Both the position numbers and the translations under genes were made by a program. DNA of 64,000 nucleotides, taken from assembly GCA_033961575.1 (NCBI GenBank), contig CM066737.1:65182771-65246770 (forward strand), given 5' to 3'. This document shows, piece after piece, positions 20,771-31,869 of the stretch (its first letter is position 1; each line of letters begins with the position of its first letter). Under the pieces are notes generated by a model. That model was not told the DNA's origin. It saw nothing but the letters and a program-made list of their open reading frames with translations, and ran no database searches. The DNA is from Aselliscus stoliczkanus. Taxonomy: Eukaryota > Chordata > Mammalia > Chiroptera > Hipposideridae.

Positions 20771-20789
20771 GCATATGCTCCATTTATTT

Positions 20790-20903
20790 ATTTATTTATT
20801 TATTTATTTTGAGGGCAGTGTCACTGGCCCTCATATGTGGGACTGAACCGGGGCCCCTGGCTTCCCAAGCCAGCACTTAACCACCACACCACTCAGCCGG
20901 TCC
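20790..20903 (-). mobile_element. Short tRNA-derived SINE with (TTTA)n tail
   Basis: 'gagggcagtgtcactggccc' to 'ccactcagccggtcc'. The tail is a TTTA repeat (complement TAAA) rather than pure A. The exact 14-bp duplication tgctccatttattt lies at 20776-20789 and 20904-20917. Confidence 0.95.
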
Positions 20904-20917
20904 TGCTCCATTTATTT

Positions 20918-21338
20918 TTAAAAAATTTTATTAAATTTATTAGAGTGACATTGGTTAGTAAAATTATATAGGTTTCAAGTGCACAATTCTATAATATATC
21001 ATCTATATATTACATTGTGTGCCTACCACCGGAGTCATTTCTCCTTCCATCACCATATATTTGACCCTCTTTACCCTCATCTACCACCCTCCTCCCCTCT
21101 TTCCCTCTGGTAACCACTAAACTGTTGTCTGTGTCTATGAGTTTTTGTTTGTTTGTTTGTCTTGTTCCTTTGTTGCTTACAGTTTTATATGCCACACATG
21201 AGTGAAATCATATGATTCTCAACTTTTTCTGTCTGATTTATTCTGCTTAGCATGCTAACTCAAGCTCCATCCATGTTATTGCAAATGGCAGTTATTTCAT
21301 CCTTTCTTAGGGCTGAGTAATATTTCTCTATGCTCCAT
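20918..21338 (-). mobile_element. L1 3' UTR fragment
   Basis: Starts with the complement of the L1 tail (tttattaaatttattagagt; gtaaaattatataggtttca) and runs through 'catatatttgaccctcttta', 'ctggtaaccactaaactgtt' and 'gagtgaaatcatatgattct' into 'ttatttcatcctttcttagg' from the ORF2 end. Confidence 0.88.
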
Positions 21339-21342
21339 TCAA

Positions 21343-21554
21343 CCCTCCGTCGGGCACAACTGATCTCACAGATTCATTGCACACAAATTTTCAAATATGA
21401 AATAAATCTTTACTGTACTAAATCACAAACATGACTGGCGATAGGTTACAGTAAAGGAGGATGATACGAAAGCGTATCATCGCAATATTAACTGTAAGAT
21501 ATTTGAAAATTTGTGTGCAATTAATCTGTGAGATCAGTTGCACCTGACGGAGGG
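21343..21554. mobile_element. piggyBac-like MITE (212 bp)
   Basis: Terminal inverted repeats of about 56 bp (21343-21398 against 21499-21554) differ at only four positions and begin CCCTCCGTC. TTAA follows the right end (21555-21558) and TCAA precedes the left end (21339-21342), fitting a TTAA duplication with one mutation. There is no coding capacity. A perfect 9-bp hairpin lies in the middle. It is inserted at the edge of an L1 3' segment. TTAA specificity is the hallmark of piggyBac transposases; the autonomous partner is not in the window. Confidence 0.85.
21460..21481. other. Perfect internal hairpin of the MITE
   Basis: gatgatacg, loop aaag, cgtatcatc: nine perfect base pairs around a 4-nt loop, at the centre of the 212-bp element. 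Confidence 0.9.
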
Positions 21555-21558
21555 TTAA

Positions 21559-22350
21559 AAAAGTAACTACTCAGATTCGGTCAGCTGTTATCAGATAAGA
21601 ATATACACTCACTGTTGCCTGCTCTTGCAATTTTATAAAAGAAGCCTGAAATTTGATTTCACATTTTAAATGTCTCAACTTTTTGAACAAAATAAATGTA
21701 AGCTAAACAAATAGCTACATGGATTAGATGTGACTTGTATTCACTAGTGAGTGATCTCTGTTTTAGGGAGAATAGCCTAAGATAGTCTTAGAATATCTGT
21801 GCCAAGATATGACAAGAAACAACCTGAGCATCACACATATGGCACAGAGAGCTAACAGATTTGAACAAGCTTTGTGGTGAAAACTTTAGAGAATGCAGCT
21901 GTGATCTATGTGTTCTAATAGTGATACTGGATGTCTCAACATATGCCAACATGGAGATATAATAGCAAAGACTTTCCCCTATACGTATATTTCATAGAAA
22001 TGTTAGCTCCATAGAACTTACATATTACTGACAAAAGTAGTGGAGAGAATTTTTAAATAAATGACCAAGATTACATTATGATCATCCAGGAAACTAGATC
22101 ATTAAAAATAATTATGTTAATTATAGAAAAATAAGGTTATGTGTCTCACCTTCCTGAGTTTGAAGATGGTGACTCATGTTAAATATACAAACAAAAAATA
22201 TCCTCTTACATTGAGTATGCGGTCCTATCAAAAAGTGAATGGAGACTCCAAGACATAAATTTTCAAGATGGCAGACTACTTAGTACACAGTGAAATATGT
22301 CATCTGGCACCCACATGAAAACCAAGTAAATGATTAGATATCATTAAAAA
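21559..22350. other. Unannotated
   Basis: No named repeat. Bases 21680-21780 (agctacatggattagatg..gtgatctctgttttaggg) resemble a hAT/MER-type fragment weakly. No gene seen. Confidence 0.35.
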
Positions 22351-23282
22351 AATCAATAAAAATATTTCTACACCTGAAAATAAAAAGTAAAATCTTTGTG
22401 GAGCAGACACTGTGAGCCATCCCTAACAGAAGGAAGCATAGCGGATGCTATATAGCCATCATCATGACAAATACTATGGGAAACAAGCATAGACACTAAA
22501 ACACCAACATAGCCTAGAACATGTACCTGAAGATTATGTCACAGAAAAGTGATCCAAACTCTAACAACAAACATCTAAGGAAAATTAACTCTATGAAATA
22601 ATGTCACTAAGCTCAAGGGCCTTAAAATTAGTGAACTTAATATCCCCAACAAAATGAAGGAGTAAATTTTTGAGACAAAAACAAGTGTCTTTGAAAACAA
22701 ACAAAAAAAATTAGACACCTTGAGAAACATCTGAATTAAAAGTACCAATAGATGGGCTGAATAGCAGGCAAAAGATATGTGAAAAGCAAAAGATAAATAA
22801 ATAAAATAAGCTGCATTATTATACTGAGAAATTCTTCTGTAATATGTCAGAAAGGAGTGGAAAGATTGAAAATATGTAATAAAAATAAAGAGACATGAAG
22901 GCCAGCTCGATAAGTTTTAATATTTATGTAAAAGGAAGTATAGTAGAGAGGAGAATAATAAGAATGGAAATGACACACCATTTGAAAGAATAATGGTCAA
23001 GAATTTCCCAGAACTAAAAGAAGAAACTGCTGAGTGCTAAGCTTGATAAATTACGTTTTAAAATCCCACACCTATACACATTTTTAAATGAAATATGCTG
23101 TTAAGCATGATAATATTGCTGAACATAATAAAATAAATGTATATATTAATAGCATACCTGGTAAAAATTAAGCTATGCAACTGTAAATGAAATACACATA
23201 AACACATATACATGCACATACACATTTACATAATTCAAGAGTAAAAGAGTAAATCTGGATGGAAATAAGAACGTATTTGTCC

Positions 23283-23389
23283 TTTTTTTTTTTTTTGAGG
23301 GCACTGTCACTGTCCCTCATATGTGGGACCCGAACCGGGCTGCTGGTGTCACAAGCCAGCTCTTAACCACCGCGCCACTCAAGTGACCC
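23283..23389 (-). mobile_element. Short tRNA-derived SINE, diverged
   Basis: T-run, 'gagggcactgtcactgtccc', B-box complement 'ggacccgaacc', end 'gcgccactcaagtgaccct'. The duplication 'agaacgtatttg' / 'agaatgtatttg' flanks it with one mismatch. Confidence 0.92.
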
Positions 23390-23924
23390 TAGAATGTATT
23401 TGAAAATGAATGAAAAAGCATATCTAAACTTAAGGGTTATAGTTTAAATTTTAATTTCTTGTTTTTCATTAATAATTGGTTTTTAATTTATTTTGCTAAT
23501 TTTTTTAAAGTATTTTCCCAGCTTCTTTTGTTGAAACAGCCCACTTTCCCCAATCTTTCTTCTGGTAACTTTAAGGTTATACACTTCAAAACAGAAAAGA
23601 CAGGTATAAAGATGAGAAAAGAAAGCACTTAACTGTCATTGTTTTGGATAATATGAAGTTTTAAGTAGAAAATTTAAGAACATTAATTAACATGTATTTT
23701 TAATAAAAGAGTTAAACTTTTTTGGCCAGATACAGGAGTACAAAAATCATCAGCTTTCTATTTTCTTTCCAAAATCAATAAAGGGAAAGTTAAATAGGAA
23801 TTAAAAAGATCACAATCAAGAATGGCACCAAAAATTATTTTTAAAAAATAGAATTAGTATATCACAACTTTGCAATAGCTAAAAAAATGAATAATCCATG
23901 CAAATATTCTCAATAGTTGATAAC

Positions 23925-23927
<3 letters not shown>

Positions 23928-23968
<41 letters not shown>
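23928..23968. repeat. (CA)n microsatellite
   Basis: About 20 uninterrupted CA dinucleotides. Confidence 0.97.
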
Positions 23969-23969
<1 letters not shown>

Positions 23970-24894
23970 TTCCTCTTATGGAAATATATACCAATACTTA
24001 TGATGTAGTCTTACCAAAACCCAGAAATATTGAACAAGAATCTGATAACATCTCTAGCTCTAACTGTAAATGTATAGGAAGTACAAGGAACAAGAGGACA
24101 CATATATTTGAGAACATCTCAGGAAATGGAATAAAATAAATTCCAACTGTTAGAAAAACTTCAGGGTGAACAATCCCATTTCTTTAACCAAAAATTAAAA
24201 GAAAATAATTAGAGATGAAGGAGGGACCTACAGATTTAAAGACACCTTAAAGGCACATCAAGCCATTAGAATGTATGGACTTTGTGTGGATCTGGATTTA
24301 AACAGATTGTTTAAAAAGGATTGTAAGACAGTTGGGGATAGGTAAACACTGACTGTATATTTGATATTAGGTATTGTTGTTAATGCTTTTAGGTATCATG
24401 GTTATTTAATTTTAAAGAATCCTTATCTCTTAGAAACACATTGAAAGATGTACAGATGAAATGACATGATGTCTGGGATTTGCTTCAAAATAATGAGGTG
24501 AAGTAGATGTCAGTGAGGAAGACTGACCCCGTGAGGGTGAAGTAAAATAAACACAGAGAGGTTCGTTACACTATTTTATCTTCTTTTGCATATGTTTGAA
24601 ATGTTTTATAATAAAATTTATATAACTTACAAATTAAAAAAAAAAGAACAAGGCTAAAAAATGTATAAACATAAACTTAGCCAATATAAAGTATAAACAA
24701 ATAAATGGAGGAAACTATAGAATATTGAACACCAGCAATCAGGCATATCTGTCACTGACATCCAAGTTTATGATAGCTTAACTTTATGCAACTTTTTAAT
24801 ATTAAAAGACAAGTCAAATATCACTTTTAGACTGAAAAAATTACAGGATCAGTATTTCAGATTATGTGTCTGTCTTTTCAACTATTTGTTTTGG

Positions 24895-25125
24895 AAGGAA
24901 TCATCTACAGATCAAGAGTTGATAAGCTTTTTCTATAAAAGGCCAGATAATAAATATTTTCAACTTGGTGGGCCACACAGTCTCAGTTGCAACTACTCAC
25001 CTCTGCCATTCAGATGCCAAAGCAGCAATAGCAATGCAAAAACATATGCATGGCTGTTTTCCAATAAAAGTTTATTTACAAAAGCCAGTAGGCTGGATTT
25101 AGCCCATAGGCCATAGTTTGTCAGT
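24895..25125 (+). repeat. hAT-Charlie-type non-autonomous repeat
   Basis: The order 'agcttttt.ctataaaaggcc', 'agataataaatattttcaac', 'gtgggccacacagtctcagt', 'caataaaagtttatttaca', 'ggatttagcccataggccat' is that of a well-known placental hAT MITE starting with a cagcaaact-type end. Subfamily not assigned. Confidence 0.7.
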
Positions 25126-25159
25126 CTTTACTATAATGCTTATGAACATTTTTCTCTCT

Positions 25160-25630
25160 ACTTAAGAAACAAAAACCAAATTCAAGACATACAAAATTAT
25201 GTTCAAACTCCTGATAATGATATTCAAGCCCCACCATACTCTGTTTCCAACCTGTTTTCCAATCTTGTGCCCTGGTACATGCCTTTTGTCCAGTCCCCTC
25301 TCTACTCCTATTCACTATACCTATTACACTTGAACTCTTTTGAATTTTTGTCTTGCTACAAACATTCCCTAAAATTTCCTTTAATTAATTCATTCTGTCA
25401 CTTATTTAGAAAATATTTACTGAATGTTTTTTATGTGCCAAGTACTTTGCTAGAATGCTGAAGATACAGTAGGGGGAAATGGTGACATTGTCCCTCCTTT
25501 CAAGAAGCTTACATTTGAGTATGGTATACAGATAACAACCAACTGCAGTATCATTTGATAAATTCTATCATAGGACAACAAAAGGTGTTATGGGAGCAAA
25601 GAGGTGATGATATAAAAGCGTGGATCCTGT
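25160..25630 (-). repeat. L2-like LINE fragment
   Basis: 'atattcaagccccaccatac', 'ttaattcattctgtcactta', 'atttactgaatgttttttat', 'gtgccaagtactttgctaga', 'ctttcaagaagcttacattt' follow the antisense of an L2 3' region. Confidence 0.65.
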
Positions 25631-25639
25631 CATATTTCT

Positions 25640-26222
25640 ATTGAGTAGATGTTTAGACCTTATTGCTTTGACAAATGGATATTTTGACTTCAAATTTATA
25701 AAACTTACAATTTGAATCAAAATTATGTTCACATGCATGCATTTTCAATAGGAAAGTGATTTCAAAAATTAACTCCATTAACTATATTAAGGTCCTGAAA
25801 CATTGTTTATATAGTGCAGCTAAACTATGCGCAGTTTCAGCCTTTGTTGGTAGTATTCAGTCTTGATTTCTACCAAGTTTAATTTCCCATGAATTAACAT
25901 TTGAGGTTTTCAGAATTCAGTTTATATTCAATAATAAATTTTACTATTCAAAGTGACTATTTTAGCTCTTGTCAATTTTATTTTTTATTGTTTAATAGCA
26001 CCAGTAATATTTATTATGAATATTTATAGATCATATTTCTTAAGGCAAAGTACATGAACAGCAGTATCCGAACATCCCCAAGACCAAATGACAGGGCCAG
26101 GCCTTCCCAACACGTGCTTTCCAAATTGACCCTGAGGAGCAAGAGTTTCCCGGTTAAAGGGAAAGAGGGTGGGGAATAGAGCAGGTAGGGAAATTGTTCC
26201 ATTCAAAGAAACAGAGATAAAT
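25640..26222. other. Unannotated
   Basis: No named repeat or gene. The 26014-26202 minus-strand frame has no family resemblance. Confidence 0.35.
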
Positions 26223-26236
26223 GAAAGCATGGTCTT

Positions 26237-26687
26237 GGGCCGGCCGAGTGGCGCATTGGTTAAGCGCTGGTTTTGGGATGCCAGCGGCCCCGGTTCGGAT
26301 CCCACATGAGGGCCAGTGACACTGCCCTCTACAGCTAACAACAGCTCCACCTGGAGCTGGGCTGTGCGAACCCCGGTGATGGTGTGGGCTGCAGCCCCTG
26401 CTGCAGTGGGCTGCCATAGGCTGCAGTGAGTGGCCCACAGCCAGCGTGAGCGGCTGGCAGCCAAGCGTGAGCTGCCAATAGCCGCGGTGAGCGACATCCA
26501 GAGGCCAGCGACTGATCTGCCTCATCCGGGAAGAGCGCAATGACGATACCAACAGTGAAGCAACATCCTCCGCAACTAAACTGAAGAACAAGAAGACGGC
26601 AACTTGTCTGTTCCCCTTCCCCGATTCCCCAACGCTGCTCCCCTCCACCAATTCCCCAATAAAATCTTTAAAAAAAAAAAAAAAAAA
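26237..26687 (+). mobile_element. Long tRNA-derived SINE
   Basis: Complete copy, very close to 14308 and 30888. Target-site duplication gaaagcatggtct (26223-26235) / gaaagcagggtct (26688-26700), one mismatch. The reverse strand shows a frame of up to about 180 codons, which recurs in every copy of this SINE and is not a gene. Confidence 0.97.
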
Positions 26688-26700
26688 GAAAGCAGGGTCT

Positions 26701-28831
26701 GTCATACATTTCTACTATTACAATTTTGCTTGAAATTTTTTTCTTCCTGTTTCCCATTTTTTGAGCCCCTTAGCCTATTACAAAACACACTCACATTATT
26801 CCCAATGGGAATATTTTTATATTTGAAAGACATGACAATTTTTGTCTTTTATTAGTCTACTGCTTGTATTGCACACAAATAGATATGTTAGTGATAATCC
26901 ATAAACTAGATTGTTAAAATATGCTAGAGATACATAAGATTAATTGGAGAATGTAATCTGATCTGTCATGATTCTGGTAGATTGTTAAGTAAACACAAAG
27001 GGAAAAAAGTCTCATCATGTGCAATATTTAATTTGTATTTTTCTCTTGCTCTAAATAAATATAAACAAAGTCTTTAATTTTGTGCAGAAGGTTTTCAGTT
27101 AAATGTGCTTTGTTATATACCATTTCATCTGCTTATAAAAGTGAAAATGAATAAATATGGAATTTTTATGCCTGTGGTCAGTGGTTGATTAATTTGTGAT
27201 CAAATTAAATATTTTCTTTTGGTTGGACTAGAAAGGACTACACCAGTTCAATCTGAAGCTAATCTTATATTTCACTGATGTTGGCACTTTTAATAGAATT
27301 TCAGTAGAGATAAATGAATGTCAAAATATATTAAAATTCATTATTGTCCAAAGCCTATATGAATACTGTTTACTTATACGTAATCTACAATAAATATGAA
27401 ATGGTACATCTGGAAATTTTGTGACATGAAGATTAGGTATTTTCTTAAAAAATAAGTAAGAGTTCTTTATTATTTTATCATGTACTCAGAAGGAACACAA
27501 CATTCTTTTTTTTTTCTACAGTGCTTTTAAAGCCAAACAAAGCTATAATTTCATATATAAATAATTTGGGTTTGATCAATTAAAAACAAGGTCACTTATA
27601 TGCATTGTTCTTTTAAGCTTTTGTTACCCCCTAAAATAGATTAAATTGAGGTAAGTTATTTTGCTTTGATACCCTCTAAGTTTGACCACCATATCTAAAA
27701 CCCCTATGCAGGACTGGTGGAAAATCTAGTCATTTAAATAGCATAAAACCCTTTAGTGCTATTCTCCCTTAAATTGTAGATTTAATAAATGACTCTATAA
27801 CTTGCATTGCTATATTCCATATAACTGCTGTGCACATCCAGAGGACATTGCTTACTCTGAGACAACTTCTATGAGCTCTATATTACAAGATTCTATGACA
27901 TACACCTGAGTCCTAAAATGAACTTTTATATCACAAGTCCCAGATGACTTGACTTAATTCATTTTCACAACCGTCTTATTAAGAGAGAACATTAAAGCAA
28001 AAGAAACCTTTAATAGAACCAGAGAGCAATGAAGTTCTCAAATGGAACCACACTACTTTACTTGTCAAGTATATTTCCTCATGAATGAGTTTTTGAAGCC
28101 GTAGCCAAATTTAAAATTACAAAGGTCGTGGCCCACCTGACCTTTACAAGATGCCTGAGTTCCTTATTTCTTTAAGAAGAAGGAACACAATATTGATTAT
28201 ATTTATGTACTAAATAAGGTCTTTAGTTAAGATCACAACCTGAGGGAGATCATTAGTGAATTTTATCATTTCTTATTTATTTATTTTAAAAATTCCATTA
28301 TACTTTTCTTGAAACAGCCCTTGAAGCCTGGAGTTGAACATCTTCTATGCAGGGTTACAGCAGTATCATCATTGCAGGGTTGCTGGCATTTCTGTTTCTG
28401 ATTAAAATTCATGTTTTCTTTAAATAGCATAAAATATACTTCTCCAGACCCTTTTGGCCTTGGTCAGAAATGTATAACCACTGAAAATTTTTCAGACAGG
28501 AGCCTGGTAATTAGGCACAGCTTGAAAAGCCAATCAAACTCAGTCTACTTTCGCTTCTAGGAGAGCCTGGTGATTACCATTGCAGTGAAGGAATTTTAGA
28601 TGTGGTTCTGCAGAGCTCACCTAGCTCTCATTATAATCAAACAGCAAAAATAATTAATAGATAGAGCTCATGGATTTAATTCGCCAAGTCTTTGAGCAGA
28701 AACCTATTCTCAACTAAATACTGAGGAGGGTAACTTAGTGATAAAGTTAGCAGCCTGAAATTCTATTATGATCAACACAATATGTCATTTAGAGTTTTAG
28801 AATTTTCCCTAATACTAAATGGTGGGTTTTA
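26701..28831. other. Unannotated AT-rich stretch
   Basis: More than 2 kb with no repeat I can name, apart from short A/T runs. Long open frames are absent. If any conserved non-coding element lies in this window, this low-repeat block (especially 27640-28660) is a reasonable place to look. Confidence 0.4.
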
Positions 28832-28843
28832 TTTCTTTCTATT

Positions 28844-28926
<83 letters not shown>
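28832..28926. repeat. (CTTT)n pyrimidine tract
   Basis: About 22 nearly perfect CTTT units, all pyrimidine on the plus strand with mirror symmetry. Confidence 0.97.
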
Positions 28927-29363
28927 GGTCTCTTTTTGTCTTCTACTTTTTTAAGAGCATCCCATAATAAATTGAATTATATTGCACATATTTTAGATGT
29001 CATCCTTTCACATTTTATTAACAAACTTGCATATTTTTTTCCATTGGAGAAAGTGCCTTAATTAGCCTTTGAGAAAAAATATATTATAAATGTACTAAGC
29101 TCTAAATCAGATGGCACTGGTTGGCATTTCTTGATGCATATTAATTAAATTTGCAATATATTATATATATACTTACTACATTATAAGTATATTGTCATCA
29201 ATGTAGTTTATAAACTTCATAGTTTAATTCTTTAAAAGAATATTACTGTTTATATAATCAGATATAAAATAATATCAAAGTGCTACAAAATTATCTCTGC
29301 ATAATTTGCACAAATAACTGTTGTAAGAAGTTGGTCATCTTTGCCTAATATTTTCTTTTGCTG
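28927..29363. other. Unannotated
   Basis: Very AT-rich; nothing recognised. Confidence 0.4.
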
Positions 29364-29882
29364 TTTTTTTTTTTTTTAAATTGGGGAATTGGGGGAGGGG
29401 AGCAACGTTAGGGAATTGGGGAAGGGGACCAGCCTAACTGTTGTTCTTCAATCTTAGTTGTGGAGGGCACCAGTCACTATCTGGCTTCCCGTCGGCAGCT
29501 CCTGGCCTCTAAGCTCAAGGTGCTGTGTTCAGTCTTAGTTGTGGGTGGGCGTACCCATCATCTCATGCGGGAGTCAAACCAGCAGCCTTGTTGTTAAGAG
29601 TGCACACTCTATCCACTGAGCCATCCGGGTGGCAGCTCAGCTAAAGGTGCCGAGTTCAGTCTTAATTGGGGGCGGGCATAGCCCACCATCAAACAGGCAG
29701 TCTTGTTCTTAGGAGTACATGTTCTCTCCAGCTGAGCCATCCTGCCACCTGTTGGCAGCTCAGCCGCAGCTCAGTTCAGGAGCAGCATCAATGGCCCACT
29801 TGGGAATTGTACCGGTGATTCCATTGCTCAGAGCTCGCGCTCTTAAGCTAACTCTTAACCAAATAAGCCACTCGGCCGGCCC
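29364..29882 (-). mobile_element. Composite SINE with three tRNA-like units
   Basis: Reverse orientation. C-rich tail with two units, then complements of three tRNA-like modules: B-box-like 'ggagtcaaacc' with 'tatccactgagccat'; 'ccagctgagccat'; and the 5' head 'taagccactcggccggccc'. The layout is the same as 54746 and 59818. A diverged duplication 'tgcctaatatttt' / 'tgcctagtgtttt' flanks it. Confidence 0.92.
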
Positions 29883-29939
29883 TGCCTAGTGTTTTGAGAC
29901 TTAGTCAATTCAACAAATATTTCCTGAATACTTTGTGAA

Positions 29940-30560
29940 AGTGTTGTGAGTGGGACGTGGCTATCAAAGTAGCAGTCTTACACATGTTTGTGTCTTTCCA
30001 CAATGGCAGACTTTAGTAGAATAAAGCCATGGATCTAGTCCTGCTGACTCGGTTTCCCATGGGCATTAACCAAGGCTCAGGCCAGAGGATAGTCTTCAGT
30101 AGTTGAGGTAGAGCGGTTTCACACAGGAGGGTCTCACACGTTTGCAAGCAATAGGGTTAGGAAAGGGAAACAGAGTCTTATGAAAGAAGGATGAGAGAGT
30201 CCGGTGTTCAGCGACAGTCCCTTCGGTGTTGGGGTGTGGAGCGTCAGGTGTCAGGCCAGGCTGGTGAGATTGTCAGGAGGCGAGGCTTCACGGGCTCCAT
30301 CTGGGACGAGTGCAGGTGTGGCTGTCAGCTGTCAGTTGAGGCCTGAGCGGTGAGCCATCAGAGAGCTCTGATCTTATACTCAAGACTGGGTGCAGTGCAC
30401 CCATCTGCAGTCCGGTAAAGCCACCTGGATGGTCACACTCCACCCTGCATCTGGCGTTACCTGGTTAAGGCGTTCACTGGGTACGCCTTTCACGGGATGC
30501 TCTGGCATGACGGTCACTTTGTGACTGACATAGCTATCAGTTATTAGAGTCCATTTTGTG
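29940..30560 (-). mobile_element. CpG-enriched LTR-like block
   Basis: This roughly 600-bp block is GC- and CpG-richer than its surroundings. On the minus strand it has a TATA-like 'gagtataagatcagagctct' near 30375 followed by pyrimidine- and CpG-rich sequence, as in a retroviral LTR promoter/R region. It is unrelated to the 1255/36995 LTRs. Exact ends and a flanking duplication are not visible. A cellular promoter/CpG-rich element is the alternative. Confidence 0.4.
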
Positions 30561-30689
30561 TTCATAAGTAACGCTCTATACAGAGAGGAATGTAAAGATA
30601 AAAATAATGATCACAAAGTATAACAAGTATCATAAGCTCTCTCTATATAATGTGCTATAAAGATTCAGAAGATAGATAAGTCACATTCA

Positions 30690-30887
30690 GTTAGACGAAT
30701 AGAAACATTTCATGGTGGAAGTTTCTTTTTAGATGAATTTTGAAGGGTGCATTGACAATTGATATGCAGAAATAGAGAGGGACATTTCACACAGAAGAAA
30801 AAGTTTGGAAGAGTGAAACCATGGTGAATGGTCAGCAACTTTATGTAATAAAGTTTTGTAGGAAGAGATTATTTAAAGTACATTCAG
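30690..30887 (+). repeat. L2-like fragment, left part
   Basis: 'gatgaattttgaagggtgca', 'ttggaagagtgaaaccatgg' and the continuation beyond the SINE (31330-31700: 'gaatgccagagttagaagtt', 'gaagccactgaaaatatt', 'agactacaggatctgata'-like) follow L2 internal sequence. Assignment is moderate. Confidence 0.5.
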
Positions 30888-31316
30888 GGGCCGGCCGAGT
30901 GGCGCATTGGATAAGCGCTGGTTTTGGGATGCCAGCGGCCCTGGTTCGGATCCCACATGAGGGCCAGTGACACTGCCCTCTACAGCTAACAACAGCTCCA
31001 CCTGGAGCTGGGCTGTGTGAGCCCCGGTGATGGTGTGGGCTGCAGTGGGTTGCCATAGGCTACAGTGAGTGGCCCACAGCCAGCGTGAGCAGCTGGCAGC
31101 CAAGCATGAGCTGCCAATAGCCGCGGTGAGCGACATCCAGAGGCCAGCGACCGGAAGAGCGCAATGACGATACCAACAGTGAAGCAACATCCTCCGCAAC
31201 TAAACTGAAGAACAAAAAAAAAGACAGCAACTTGTCTGTTCCCCTTCCCCGATTCCCCAACGCTGTTCCCCTCCACCAATTCCCCAATAAAATCTTTAAA
31301 AAATAAATAAATAAAT
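30888..31316 (+). mobile_element. Long tRNA-derived SINE with perfect TSD
   Basis: Complete head and tail with small internal deletions relative to 14308 (the ctgctgcag-flanked part and the catccggg part). The 13-bp duplication aaagtacattcag lies at 30875-30887 and 31317-31329. The tail has become (AAAT)n. Confidence 0.97.
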
Positions 31317-31329
31317 AAAGTACATTCAG

Positions 31330-31740
31330 ACCACTTTGTGCTAGATTTTGAATGCCAGAGTTAGAAGTTTATAATGATTGGAAAGAATATGGGAAGCCAC
31401 TGAAAATATTTGTTTTGTTGGTAAAACTGGAGAAATGTTTTCAAAGTGTATTTAAGAACAATTAATTGACAAGGAATGAGTAAAGTCGACTGACAGAGAG
31501 ACATTCCAAATGAAGGGTCCAGTATAGGCAAGTAAAGCAATAGTTTAGTCAAGAGACAAAGAATACATAAAATAGAATGGTTGCGGTGAGATTGGAAAGA
31601 AAGAAGGTACATTTGAGAAATTTTACAATAGTAGAAACTACAGGATCTGATAACTGTTTGGCTGTAGGGTGATTAAAAAGGGAGAAATAAAATGATTCTG
31701 AGGTTTTAGGTTAAGGTTACTAGGAAAATGATGGATCCCT
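31330..31740 (+). repeat. L2-like fragment, right part
   Basis: Continuation of 30690-30887 across the SINE; see that entry for the phrases. Confidence 0.5.
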
Positions 31741-31743
31741 GAA

Positions 31744-31745
<2 letters not shown>

Positions 31746-31819
<74 letters not shown>
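31746..31819. repeat. (GA)n purine tract
   Basis: About 36 uninterrupted GA dinucleotides, followed by an A/G-rich run to 31868. Confidence 0.97.
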
Positions 31820-31821
<2 letters not shown>

Positions 31822-31869
31822 CAAGAAAGGAAGAAAGAAAAAGAAGGAAAGAAGCAAAAAGAAAGGCAG

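Larger units (their letters stand above)
22360..24640 (+). mobile_element. Ancient HAL1/L1M-like element
   Basis: The 3' part (24240-24640) reads 'aagccattagaatgtatgga', 'ctttgtgtggatctgga', 'agacagttggggata', 'catgatgtctgggatttgct', 'tatgtttgaaatgttttata', the order of a HAL1-type 3' UTR. Upstream, 22900-23060 (agaataatggtcaagaattt..cccagaactaaaagaag) resembles ORF1-coding L1M. The overall span of about 2.3 kb, including a SINE at 23283 and a CA run, fits HAL1, a half-L1 with ORF1 only. Coding is fully decayed. Confidence 0.55.

Noticed and set aside
26024..26705. Open frames of 157 and 183 codons on the minus strand
   Set aside because: They lie in the long SINE, and nearly the same peptides appear in every copy (7780, 14308, 30888). 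They run over the SINE ends into unrelated flanks, so they are GC-rich accidents.
28782..29061. Frames with repeated FFLS motifs resembling membrane segments
   Set aside because: Direct translation of the (CTTT)n microsatellite.
30638..30662. Plus-strand TATA-like 'ctatataatgtgctataaag' as a promoter
   Set aside because: AT-rich background makes such matches common; no downstream gene or CpG island on that strand.
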